A stretch of DNA of 64,000 nt. Origin: Gemmiger formicilis (GTDB taxonomy: Bacteria; Bacillota; Clostridia; Oscillospirales; Ruminococcaceae). Below are positions 57,790 to 64,000 of this stretch, piece after piece (positions within the stretch are counted from its first letter, which is position 1; the number at the start of each line of letters is the position of its first letter). The stretch lies in NCBI RefSeq assembly GCF_016900095.1, contig NZ_JACJJP010000003.1, positions 62,001-126,000 of the forward strand, in the 5' to 3' direction. A program made the translations under genes and the position numbers. The notes beneath the pieces were generated by a model. The model worked only from the letters and a program-made list of their open reading frames with translations. It did not search any database and was not told the origin of the DNA.

Positions 57790-58551
57790 TCAGCGCTTTG
57801 ACAAGCGAGGATCCCGCAGAAACACATAGCGGTCCTTGTCCGAGTGTTCCGGGGCAAACCGGAACTGCCGACCCACAAAGTCTTGCAACTCCTCCGGCCG
57901 GGTAACACCATGCTCCGCCATATAGCGGACCATCTCCCCCCGAGCCATCTTGCACATGGTGGCCTTTTCCACCACCTTGCCTTCCTTTTCCTCCCCGAAA
58001 ATGCAGCTGACAAACCGCATGGATTCCGGCAGATACCGGGAGATACAGACGCTGTACTCCTTGGAGGCCAGGTTGATGATGCAGTCGGTCTCGGCAAACA
58101 GCGCCTTGGCCAGGCTGTCTCCCCAGAAGGCATACACATCCTTGCCATACTCGGTGGCAAGACGGGCCTGCATTTCCAGCCGGTAGGGTGTCACCCCGTC
58201 AAAAGGACGCAGCAACCCATAAAATCCGGACAGGATGCGCAGGTGCTCCTGGATGTAGGCAAACTCCCAGGTAGTGAAGACCCCCGGCGCCATATACTGG
58301 TACTGGATGCCCTCGTAACTGAGGATGGCCGGCGTCAGATGGCGGCGCAGATCCATGGTCTGCAGCCGCTGTACATTGAGTTCCGCCAGCTGGTCGTTGC
58401 ACTTCCACAGCCTTTTCAGCTCGCCGAAGGACATGCTTTGCAGTCTGGTTTTCAGTTCTTCGGTGCGGTCCAGAAATGCCGGCAGCGCCTTCCAGTCCAG
58501 GCTATCGGGGTCATCCTTCATTTTCTTGGCCGGCGATATGATGATCCGCAT
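57790..58551 (-). CDS. yaaA: Peroxide stress protein YaaA
   Basis: DUF328 protein, 253 aa, usual length. In E. coli it lowers free iron during peroxide stress and binds DNA. Conserved features are the N-terminal IISPAKKM, SYEGIQYQYM, LRILSGFYGLLRPFDGVTPYRLEMQ, and YVFLRDP near the C-terminus. GAGGAAA lies before ATG 58551. It follows the BCP peroxiredoxin gene by 10 bases, so the two form an oxidative-stress operon from the promoter at 59084-59113. Confidence 0.95.
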   Translation of the reverse strand: MRIIISPAKKMKDDPDSLDWKALPAFLDRTEELKTRLQSMSFGELKRLWKCNDQLAELNVQRLQTMDLRRHLTPAILSYEGIQYQYMAPGVFTTWEFAYIQEHLRILSGFYGLLRPFDGVTPYRLEMQARLATEYGKDVYAFWGDSLAKALFAETDCIINLASKEYSVCISRYLPESMRFVSCIFGEEKEGKVVEKATMCKMARGEMVRYMAEHGVTRPEELQDFVGRQFRFAPEHSDKDRYVFLRDPRLSKR

Positions 58552-58561
58552 GGTCTTTTCC

Positions 58562-59026
58562 TCAGGCCTCCCCTTCCAGCGCGGCCAGAATATCGGCGGC
58601 GTTGGTGTCGGGCTTGACCTTAGGCATCACCTTTTCAATGTTGCCCTGGGCGTCGATGAGGAAGGTGGTGCGTACCACGCCCATGCTCACTTTGCCATAA
58701 AGTTTCTTTTCCTGCCAGACGCCGTACGCCTGGATGGCCTGCAGCTCCGGGTCAGACAACAGAATGAAGGGCAGCTCATACTTCTGGGCAAACTTCAGGT
58801 GGGATGCCACCGAATCCTTGCTGATGCCGATGACCACCACGTCCTTGGCGCGGAAGCCCTCATAGTTCTGTGCAAAGGCGCAGGCCTGACGGGTGCAGCC
58901 GGGGGTGTTGTCCCGGGGGTAAAAGTACACGACCACCCGCTTGCCCGCAAAGTCGGACAGACTGACCGGGTTGCCGTTCTGATCGGGTAAAGTAAAATCC
59001 GGAGCCTTGGTTCCTGTTTCCAGCAT
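58562..59026 (-). CDS. bcp: Thioredoxin-dependent peroxiredoxin, BCP/PrxQ type
   Basis: Thiol peroxidase reducing peroxides with electrons from thioredoxin. 154 aa. The peroxidatic Cys is in YPRDNTPGCTRQACAF, where the second Cys five residues on is the resolving Cys of BCP proteins. The N-terminal APDFTLPDQNGNPVSLSDF and the FILLSDPELQA stretch are typical. AAAGGATGAG precedes ATG 59026. Co-transcribed with yaaA. Confidence 0.96.
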   Translation of the reverse strand: MLETGTKAPDFTLPDQNGNPVSLSDFAGKRVVVYFYPRDNTPGCTRQACAFAQNYEGFRAKDVVVIGISKDSVASHLKFAQKYELPFILLSDPELQAIQAYGVWQEKKLYGKVSMGVVRTTFLIDAQGNIEKVMPKVKPDTNAADILAALEGEA

Positions 59027-59083
59027 GGTATTCTCATCCTTTCTGCCGGTTGCCCCAAAGGAGGGGGATCACCGGTCCTGTTC

Positions 59084-59113
59084 AGTATAGAAGAGCCGGT
59101 GCGGTGCCGTCAA
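59084..59113 (-). promoter_or_regulatory. Promoter of the bcp-yaaA operon
   Basis: Minus-strand TTGACG (59108-59113), 18 bases, TATACT (59084-59089). A Fur/PerR box was looked for by eye and not seen. Between here and the SRAP gene at 59248 there is only an AT-rich stretch with a weak GGTCAG/CTGACC inverted repeat (about 59158-59182). Confidence 0.7.
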
Positions 59114-59247
59114 TGGCCACGGCCACACCTTTGTGCCCCAAAGCAGGTGTTGCAAAGGTCAGTTTTCGACATTTTCTGACCGAATGGGTTGAATTTATGC
59201 GATAAACGCCAAAAATATGGAAACCATGTCTTGTAGGATGTATCTGC

Positions 59248-59853
59248 TTACAGAAAGTCTCCCAGGCTCATCTGGCCGTCCTCACACTCCCGCCGCAGAT
59301 TGGGCGGAACCCGGTCCAGCAGAGCCAGTGCGGCCTGTGTATCGGTCAGCCAGGGTCGTACCTGGTCATGGGTGAGGATCAGCGGCATGCGGTCATGAAT
59401 GTCCTGCACCGTCTTGTTGGGAGCTGTGGTCAGCACCACAAAGCGGTCCTGTCCTTCCACATTGTCATATATGCCGGCCATATAAAGAGGGTTGTCCGGC
59501 AGCTGAAAGAAATACTTGTGCCGGGCGGCATCCCACTCATAATAGCCGCTGGCCGGGATGACGCACCGACGCCCCGCCATGCTGCTGCGGAACATCGGCT
59601 TTTCGCACACCGTCTCGGCCCTGGCATTGATCACCAGACCCCCGTTTTTTCCGGGAATCCCCCACTGCTGGAACCGTGCCGTCACCTTTTGCCCCCGGGC
59701 GATCAGGACCGGCGCCCGGGCTGCCGGGGCGACATCCCCCGCCACAGGGGCGCTGAACTCTTCCTTTTCCCGACTTTCTCCCCGCAGGGCAGCACGAACG
59801 ATCTGCTGCAGTTCCCGGTATTGATCCGTTGAGAACCGATAACGGCCACACAT
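59248..59853 (-). CDS. SRAP-domain protein (YedK/HMCES family)
   Basis: Forms a thiazolidine crosslink with abasic sites in single-stranded DNA and so protects them during replication. 201 aa. The catalytic Cys2 follows the initiator Met (MCGRYRFSTDQ); other conserved parts are MAGRRCVIPASGYYEWD with the active-site Glu, VINARAETVCEKPMFR, and RMPLILTHDQVRPWL with the His region. A purine-rich AAGGGGAGAGAGGA precedes ATG 59853. It lies 20 bases after a small membrane-protein gene and is probably co-transcribed with it. No LexA box was recognised. Confidence 0.95.
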   Translation of the reverse strand: MCGRYRFSTDQYRELQQIVRAALRGESREKEEFSAPVAGDVAPAARAPVLIARGQKVTARFQQWGIPGKNGGLVINARAETVCEKPMFRSSMAGRRCVIPASGYYEWDAARHKYFFQLPDNPLYMAGIYDNVEGQDRFVVLTTAPNKTVQDIHDRMPLILTHDQVRPWLTDTQAALALLDRVPPNLRRECEDGQMSLGDFL

Positions 59854-59873
59854 GGTCCTCTCTCCCCTTCCGA

Positions 59874-60494
59874 TTATACAGTGGCAAAGGACGGAATCCG
59901 CTGTGCCAGAAATGCGCCCAGGTCCTGTGCATTGCCCTGCACCAGGTCCTTCTTCTGCAGCAGGATTACCCGCTCTTCATAGACCAGAAGCCACGCATCC
60001 GGGCTTTCCACGGCGAAGGTAAACTCGGTCCAGGGTGTTGTTTGGGTGCCGTCCACCGTCATTTCCTGGGCGGAGAAGGAGACTGTGGGCAGCTGGTCCG
60101 CCGGCAGGGCCTCGAGGCCCGACAACAGCGTAGCCGCCGATTTGTCAAAGGGATTGCGGGGCTGGCGGAAACTGCGCCACAAGCCCCCAACGCCTGCGGC
60201 AACAGCAAATGCGCCTACCACAAGGGGCGCAAACAATGCCTGCGGCTCCATCATGCCGGGCACAAACAAGATTATCCCAAGAACCAGGCAGAGCACGCTC
60301 ATGACCCTGGTGCGCAGGCGGCTGCGGGACTTTCCCTTGGCCCGGGCGTTCAGCCGGTCGGTCTGCTTCCACAAGCCCGGATACCGCTGGCGGGAAAGCA
60401 GTTCGGTGCGCTTTTCCAGCGCCTTGCTGACCTGGGGCAGCAGTTTTTGGGTATCGTAAGGGGTGAGATGAAAAATAAAATCGGCGGACGCCAT
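59874..60494 (-). CDS. Membrane protein of unknown function (YcxB-like)
   Basis: 206-aa protein with two adjacent hydrophobic segments (about 66-83 and 86-105) flanked by basic residues (KGKSRSRLRTR), and a C-terminal domain with PWTEFTFAVESPDAWLLVYEE followed by RVILLQKKDL, resembling the YcxB-like domain that follows two transmembrane helices. Function unknown. GGAGG is 10 bases before ATG 60494. It leads a two-gene operon with the SRAP gene behind a strong promoter. Confidence 0.75.
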   Translation of the reverse strand: MASADFIFHLTPYDTQKLLPQVSKALEKRTELLSRQRYPGLWKQTDRLNARAKGKSRSRLRTRVMSVLCLVLGIILFVPGMMEPQALFAPLVVGAFAVAAGVGGLWRSFRQPRNPFDKSAATLLSGLEALPADQLPTVSFSAQEMTVDGTQTTPWTEFTFAVESPDAWLLVYEERVILLQKKDLVQGNAQDLGAFLAQRIPSFATV

Positions 60495-60564
60495 GGACAC
60501 GTCGCCTCCCTTCCCGATTGTCGGCCAGACACTCTGTGTATGAGCAGCCGGCACTTCTGTACTG

Positions 60565-60593
60565 ATTATATCCAGAAAGCGATTTTCCCGCAA
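60565..60593 (-). promoter_or_regulatory. Promoter of the YcxB-like/SRAP pair
   Basis: Minus-strand TTGCGG (60588-60593), 17 bases, TATAAT (60565-60570). Confidence 0.78.
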
Positions 60594-60636
60594 GATATCT
60601 CCGGACTGAACACCACTTTTTACACGGACACGACGG

Positions 60637-60656
60637 GGCCCCTTCCGGAAGGGGCC
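60637..60656. repeat. Perfect 20-base GC-rich palindrome
   Basis: GGCCCCTTCC followed directly by GGAAGGGGCC. No loop and no T tract on either side, so it is not a good terminator. It lies between the tRNA-Pro terminator and the promoter at 60565-60593. Confidence 0.75.
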
Positions 60657-60702
60657 ACACCGAAAAATGGTGTACGTTTTCTAAAATGAGATACCAAACA
60701 TA

Positions 60703-60740
60703 GCAAAAGGACCGTGAAACTTGCGTTTCACGGTCCTTTT
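60703..60740 (-). terminator. Terminator of tRNA-Pro
   Basis: AAAAGGACCGTGAAAC and GTTTCACGGTCCTTTT form a perfect 16-bp stem with a 4-base loop, T4 at the end on the minus strand. Confidence 0.92.
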
Positions 60741-60765
60741 GACGGGCTGACTGACGGCCCTTGTT

Positions 60766-60842
60766 TGGTCCGAGTGGCGAGAGTCGAACTCACGGCCTCT
60801 TGAACCCCATTCAAGCGCGCTACCAAACTGCGCTACACCCGG
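60766..60842 (-). tRNA. tRNA-Pro (GGG)
   Basis: Acceptor strands CCGGGTG and CACTCGG, discriminator A and encoded CCA. Anticodon stem CTTGA/TCAAG with loop ATGGGGT, giving anticodon GGG for CCC/CCU. T loop GAGTTCGACTC. Promoter at 60874-60902. Confidence 0.95.
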
Positions 60843-60873
60843 TCACGACCGAACCGGTCAATCAGCATGTATG

Positions 60874-60902
60874 ATTATACCGGGTTTACTTGGATTTGTC
60901 AA
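60874..60902 (-). promoter_or_regulatory. Promoter of tRNA-Pro
   Basis: Minus-strand TTGACA (60897-60902), 17 bases, TATAAT (60874-60879): a perfect match to consensus. Confidence 0.92.
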
Positions 60903-60947
60903 GGGTTTTCCGCATATTTTTTACAAAATTTTTGAAATCCGATTTTT

Positions 60948-62354
60948 TCACGCCTGTTCGTAGCCTTTTTTGCGGATCACATCCACAACCTGGTCCACAT
61001 ACTTCTGGCAGGTCTCTTTGCTGGGAGCTTCCACCATCACACGAACCAGGGGTTCGGTGCCGGATTCTCGCACCAGGATGCGGCCGGTGTCCCCCAGCTC
61101 GGCGGCAACAGCCTGCACAGCGGCCTGCACGTCCGGGTCATTCTGTGCGGCAGCCTTATCGGTGACCTTGACGTTTTCCAGCACCTGGGGATAGATGGCC
61201 AGAGGCGCGGCCAGTTCGCTCATGGGCTTCTTGCGGGCCATCATCACTTCCATCAGCTTCAGGCTGGTCAGGATGCCGTCGCCGGTAGAAGCGTACTTGC
61301 TGAAGATGATATGGCCGCTCTGCTCGCCGCCGATACGGCTGCCGTGCTGCTGCATATACTCATACACATACTTGTCGCCCACAGCGGTCTTGGCGTAGTC
61401 GATGTCCAGCTCATCAAAAGCCTTGTACAGACCGAAGTTGGACATGACGGTGGTGACCACCGTGTTGGTGACCAGCTTGCCCCGCTCCTTCATATAGCGG
61501 CCGTAGATGTACAGGATATGGTCGCCGGTGACCACATTGCCCTTCTCGTCCACGCACAGGCAGCGGTCGGCGTCGCCGTCATAGGCAAAGCCCACGTCCA
61601 GGCCCTTCTCCACCACGAACTTCTGCAAGCCCTCGATATGGGTGGAACCGGCGTTCAGGTTGATGTTCAGGCCGTTGGGTTCGGCATTGATCACATAGGT
61701 GGTGGCGCCCAGAGCGTCGAACACCGCCTTGGCAATGTTCCAGCTGGACCCGTTGGCACAGTCCAGGCCGACCTTCACACCGCGGAAGGAGTACATGCCC
61801 AGGCTGATCAGGTAACCGATATACCGGTTACGGCCGGAGATGTAGTCCACGGTGCAGCCGATCTTATCGCGGTGGGCAAAGGGCAGTTCCTCCCACTTCT
61901 GGCCGAAGGCTTCCAGGTTGCCGTCCAGATACGCTTCCACCAGAGAGATGGTCTCTTCATCCATCTTTTCGCCCTGCCCGTTGATCAGCTTGATGCCGTT
62001 GTCGTAATATGGGTTATGGGAGGCGGAAATCATGATGCCGCAGTCGAAATTGTCCACCCGGGCGATGTAGGCCACGGACGGGGTGGTGGTCACATGCAGC
62101 AGGTAAGCGTCGGCGCCGGATGCCACCAGCCCGCCCACCAGGCTGTACTCAAACATATAGCTGGAACGGCGGGTGTCCTTACCGATGACGATGCGGGCCG
62201 GGCCTTGCTGGGGTGCCAGGCCTTCGGCGGCGGCGCGGCGGCGTTTTTCATTATAGTACCAGCCCAGGAACCGTCCCACCTTGTAGGCGTGATCGGCGGT
62301 CAGGGTGATGTTGGCTTCCCCGCGGAAGCCGTCGGTACCAAAATATTTACCCAT
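60948..62354 (-). CDS. glmM: Phosphoglucosamine mutase
   Basis: Converts glucosamine-6-phosphate to glucosamine-1-phosphate for UDP-GlcNAc and peptidoglycan synthesis. 468 aa, slightly longer than the usual 445-450 because of an insert around residues 36-52 (EKRRRAAAEGLAPQQG). It starts MGKYFGTDGFRGEAN, has the phosphoserine S112 in GIMISASHNPYYDNGIK, metal ligands in FAYDGDADRCLCVDEKG, the sugar loop IGGEQSGHI and the phosphate loop VRESGTEPLVRVM. AAAGGGGA precedes ATG 62354. Single gene. Confidence 0.97.
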   Translation of the reverse strand: MGKYFGTDGFRGEANITLTADHAYKVGRFLGWYYNEKRRRAAAEGLAPQQGPARIVIGKDTRRSSYMFEYSLVGGLVASGADAYLLHVTTTPSVAYIARVDNFDCGIMISASHNPYYDNGIKLINGQGEKMDEETISLVEAYLDGNLEAFGQKWEELPFAHRDKIGCTVDYISGRNRYIGYLISLGMYSFRGVKVGLDCANGSSWNIAKAVFDALGATTYVINAEPNGLNINLNAGSTHIEGLQKFVVEKGLDVGFAYDGDADRCLCVDEKGNVVTGDHILYIYGRYMKERGKLVTNTVVTTVMSNFGLYKAFDELDIDYAKTAVGDKYVYEYMQQHGSRIGGEQSGHIIFSKYASTGDGILTSLKLMEVMMARKKPMSELAAPLAIYPQVLENVKVTDKAAAQNDPDVQAAVQAVAAELGDTGRILVRESGTEPLVRVMVEAPSKETCQKYVDQVVDVIRKKGYEQA

Positions 62355-62427
62355 TGTTTTCCCCTTTCAGGTGATATAAAACAAATTCAAACGGCGGGCA
62401 CACAGGAACCCCCGCCAGTTCCTTTCT

Positions 62428-62456
62428 ATTGTATCGCATCCATGCTCAAATGTCCA
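62428..62456 (-). promoter_or_regulatory. Promoter of glmM
   Basis: Minus-strand TGGACA (62451-62456), 17 bases, TACAAT (62428-62433), about 75 bases before the start codon. No glmS-like ribozyme or other leader structure was recognised. Confidence 0.6.
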
Positions 62457-62477
62457 GCAAAGCCGGGATCATACGAA

Positions 62478-62506
62478 TTGACGTACCCGCCATTTGGGCG
62501 TAATAT
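62478..62506 (+). promoter_or_regulatory. Promoter of the MutS-like gene
   Basis: TTGACG (62478-62483), 17 bases, TAATAT (62501-62506), 36 bases before the start codon; divergent from the glmM promoter. Confidence 0.7.
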
Positions 62507-62542
62507 GAACAACAGGAAACCATACAAGAAAGGACCGGCCTT

Positions 62543-64000
62543 ATGTCCAACGATTCCTTCCGTCTTCTGTATCCCGCCGGGTATCTCCCGCCGGAACGCT
62601 GTGCTCTGCCGGACACGGAATTCATTCATACTTTGCAGCTGGACCAGATGATCGGCATCCGGCGGGAAAGCTATCGCGGCATTGCGGATCTGCAGCTTGA
62701 GCAGTTTTTCAGCTGCGAGCCCGCCGTGCTGGCGTACCGGGCGGAGCTGATTCTGGAAATAGCGGACAGCGAGGCTCTGCAAGCCCTGATCCAGGACGCA
62801 CTGCCCCTGATCCGGGATGCCTACGAGATGAGCAAGGTGCTGAACCGGGGCGATGGCAGCCTGGAAAGCGGCCTGGCCAGCACCCGGTACATTGAACAGT
62901 ATCTGGAACTGGTGGAGCTGTTCCGGTCCCGGCTGGCCCCCCTGGCTGTGACCGGCGCCGGCCTGCGGCGTTTGAAAGAGGAAATCCAGACACGCTGTGA
63001 GAGCCCGGATTACCGCGCTCTGCGCGCCCATCTGGAGGAACTGGACATGCAGATCGGCCAGATAAAAAGCGTCTCTCTGGGGCTGAATCTGGACGGCAGC
63101 CTGCATGTAACCGAGGCCGGACTGCTGGGGCTGCACACCCGGCCCTTCCGCCAGGGCAGCGTGCTGGACAAGCTGCTGGGCCACAAGCAAGACCCCATGG
63201 TGTGTATGTCCGGCTTTGCCAGTGTGAGCAAGGCAGGGCGAAGTGAGGAACGCCAGGCACTGAACGGGGCGGTGTGCCGGGCGCTGGACACAGTGTTTGC
63301 CAAAACCATCCGCAGCTGGGAACCGGTAATCAATCAGTTTTTCCATGACGAGACCCGGTTCTTCATCGAGCTGATGGATGATCTGCGGTTTCTGGCCGCG
63401 GCGGTGCCCTTTGTGTGCCAGCTGCGCCGGGCCGGATGCCCCGTATGCCGGCCGGTGATCCGCCCGGTGCGGGATAAAGCCATGCGGCTGCATAACCTTT
63501 ATAATCCCATGCTGGCTTTGAAAAATCTCCACAATCCCATTGTATGCAACGATTTTTGCCTGGATGAGAAAGGACGTTTTTACCTGGTGACCGGCCCCAA
63601 CCACGGCGGCAAATCCATCTTCTGTTACGCGGTGGGCATGGCCCAGGCCCTGTTCCAGCTGGGACTGCCTGTGCCCGCCGAAGAGGCGGAAATGAGCCCG
63701 GTGACCGGTATCTACACCCACTTTCCCACTTCCGACGAGGACAACTACGGCAAGGGACGGCTGGAGAGCGAATGCGCCCGCATCAGCGCCATTCTGCCCC
63801 GCCTGCGCGATACCGACCTGCTGCTGATGGACGAGAGTTTCAGCTCCACCAGTTTGCTGGAAGGCGAATATATTGCCGCCGAGGTGCTGGCCGCCATCAG
63901 CCAGATCGGCTGCGGCGGGCTGTATGTGACCCACATCCACGAACTGAGCCAGCGGGTGGCAGAGCTAAGCATCGGCCCCGGCAAGCTGGATAATCTGGTG
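62543..64000 (+). CDS. MutS-family ATPase lacking the mismatch-recognition domain, 3' end cut by window edge
   Basis: The 486 residues present consist of a helical core and a C-terminal MutS ATPase domain (domain V). Walker A is G351-P-N-H-G-G-K-S in YLVTGPNHGGKSIFCY, the ABC signature-like region is THFPTSDEDNYGKGRLESEC, Walker B is LLLMDESFSSTS and the switch His is in YVTHIHEL. The N-terminal mismatch-binding F-x-E domain of MutS1 is absent, and there is no sign yet of a Smr or KOW domain as in MutS2. It is therefore one of the small MutS-like proteins of uncertain role in recombination or repair. AAAGGA lies 9 bases before ATG 62543. Confidence 0.9.
   Translation, partial: MSNDSFRLLYPAGYLPPERCALPDTEFIHTLQLDQMIGIRRESYRGIADLQLEQFFSCEPAVLAYRAELILEIADSEALQALIQDALPLIRDAYEMSKVLNRGDGSLESGLASTRYIEQYLELVELFRSRLAPLAVTGAGLRRLKEEIQTRCESPDYRALRAHLEELDMQIGQIKSVSLGLNLDGSLHVTEAGLLGLHTRPFRQGSVLDKLLGHKQDPMVCMSGFASVSKAGRSEERQALNGAVCRALDTVFAKTIRSWEPVINQFFHDETRFFIELMDDLRFLAAAVPFVCQLRRAGCPVCRPVIRPVRDKAMRLHNLYNPMLALKNLHNPIVCNDFCLDEKGRFYLVTGPNHGGKSIFCYAVGMAQALFQLGLPVPAEEAEMSPVTGIYTHFPTSDEDNYGKGRLESECARISAILPRLRDTDLLLMDESFSSTSLLEGEYIAAEVLAAISQIGCGGLYVTHIHELSQRVAELSIGPGKLDNLV

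Noticed and set aside
1-64000. CRISPR arrays, insertion sequences and prophage genes
   Set aside because: Looked for as spaced direct repeats, transposase or integrase motifs and phage structural genes; none found. The short GTTTTCAAC repeats before mraZ are too few and irregular for an array.

Overview
The window comes from a GC-rich, low-transposon Firmicute chromosome. Most genes lie on the minus strand, Shine-Dalgarno sites are strong (AAGGAGG type), promoters are sigma-A type, and the intrinsic terminators are clean. The gene content points to Clostridia and most likely to an Oscillospiraceae/Ruminococcaceae gut anaerobe of the Faecalibacterium-Subdoligranulum-Gemmiger kind: a split GlgC/GlgD glycogen pathway, anaerobic CbiK/CbiD/CbiG corrin synthesis, an mraZ-rsmH-ftsL-PBP cluster, the SRP/S16 cluster, and a SpoIIID homologue. 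The taxonomic placement is inference. No insertion sequences, prophage genes or CRISPR arrays were seen.

Layout. 1-4018: start of the division and cell wall cluster read leftward (mraZ, rsmH, ftsL, PBP), with an MraZ operator in the leader. 4239-7551: rsmD with a coiled-coil protein, uvrC, and an HPr-family gene. 7795-12081: the translation and targeting cluster ylxM-ffh-rpsP-khpA-rimM-trmD, in which TrmD carries an extra GNAT acetyltransferase domain. 12185-14910 (plus strand): a divergent PLP enzyme, spoIIID behind a SigE-like promoter, dCMP deaminase and uridine kinase. 14944-22263: a beta-lactamase-fold exported hydrolase and the glycogen operon glgB-glgC-glgD-glgA. 22325-25203: SGNH hydrolase, DegV protein, a ParB-like protein and tRNA-Tyr. 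25332-28402: a PHP phosphoesterase, TSCPD protein and FkbH-like protein operon. 28426-31945: divergent phosphoglucomutase and ComM-type ATPase. 31954-38045: glycosyltransferase, GH3 lipoprotein, a Crp/Fnr-like regulator and a divergent hybrid histidine kinase.

38047-57775 is the main feature: one leftward run of 22 genes behind a cobalamin riboswitch and a terminator. It encodes corrinoid/metal-chelate ABC uptake (three genes), then almost the whole anaerobic cobalamin route from sirohydrochlorin through cobalt insertion (CbiK), ring contraction and methylation (CbiL, F, G, H, D, J, ET, C), amidation (CbiA, CbiP), adenosylation (CobO), aminopropanol arm (CobD, CbiB) and nucleotide loop (CobU, CobS, CobT, CobC). 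Most junctions overlap by 4-14 bases, which suggests translational coupling. A second, very short CobU-like protein lies between cobS and cobC. Uroporphyrinogen III methyltransferase and cobalt transporters are not in the run.

57790-64000: YaaA with a BCP peroxiredoxin (oxidative stress), a SRAP DNA-protein crosslink protein with a small membrane protein, tRNA-Pro, glmM, and a MutS-type ATPase cut by the window end. Novelty is modest. The best leads are the TrmD-GNAT fusion, the mini-CobU, the long riboswitch linker, several terminator-like hairpins inside operons, the spoIIID gene with a SigE-like promoter, and an FkbH-like protein outside any polyketide context.
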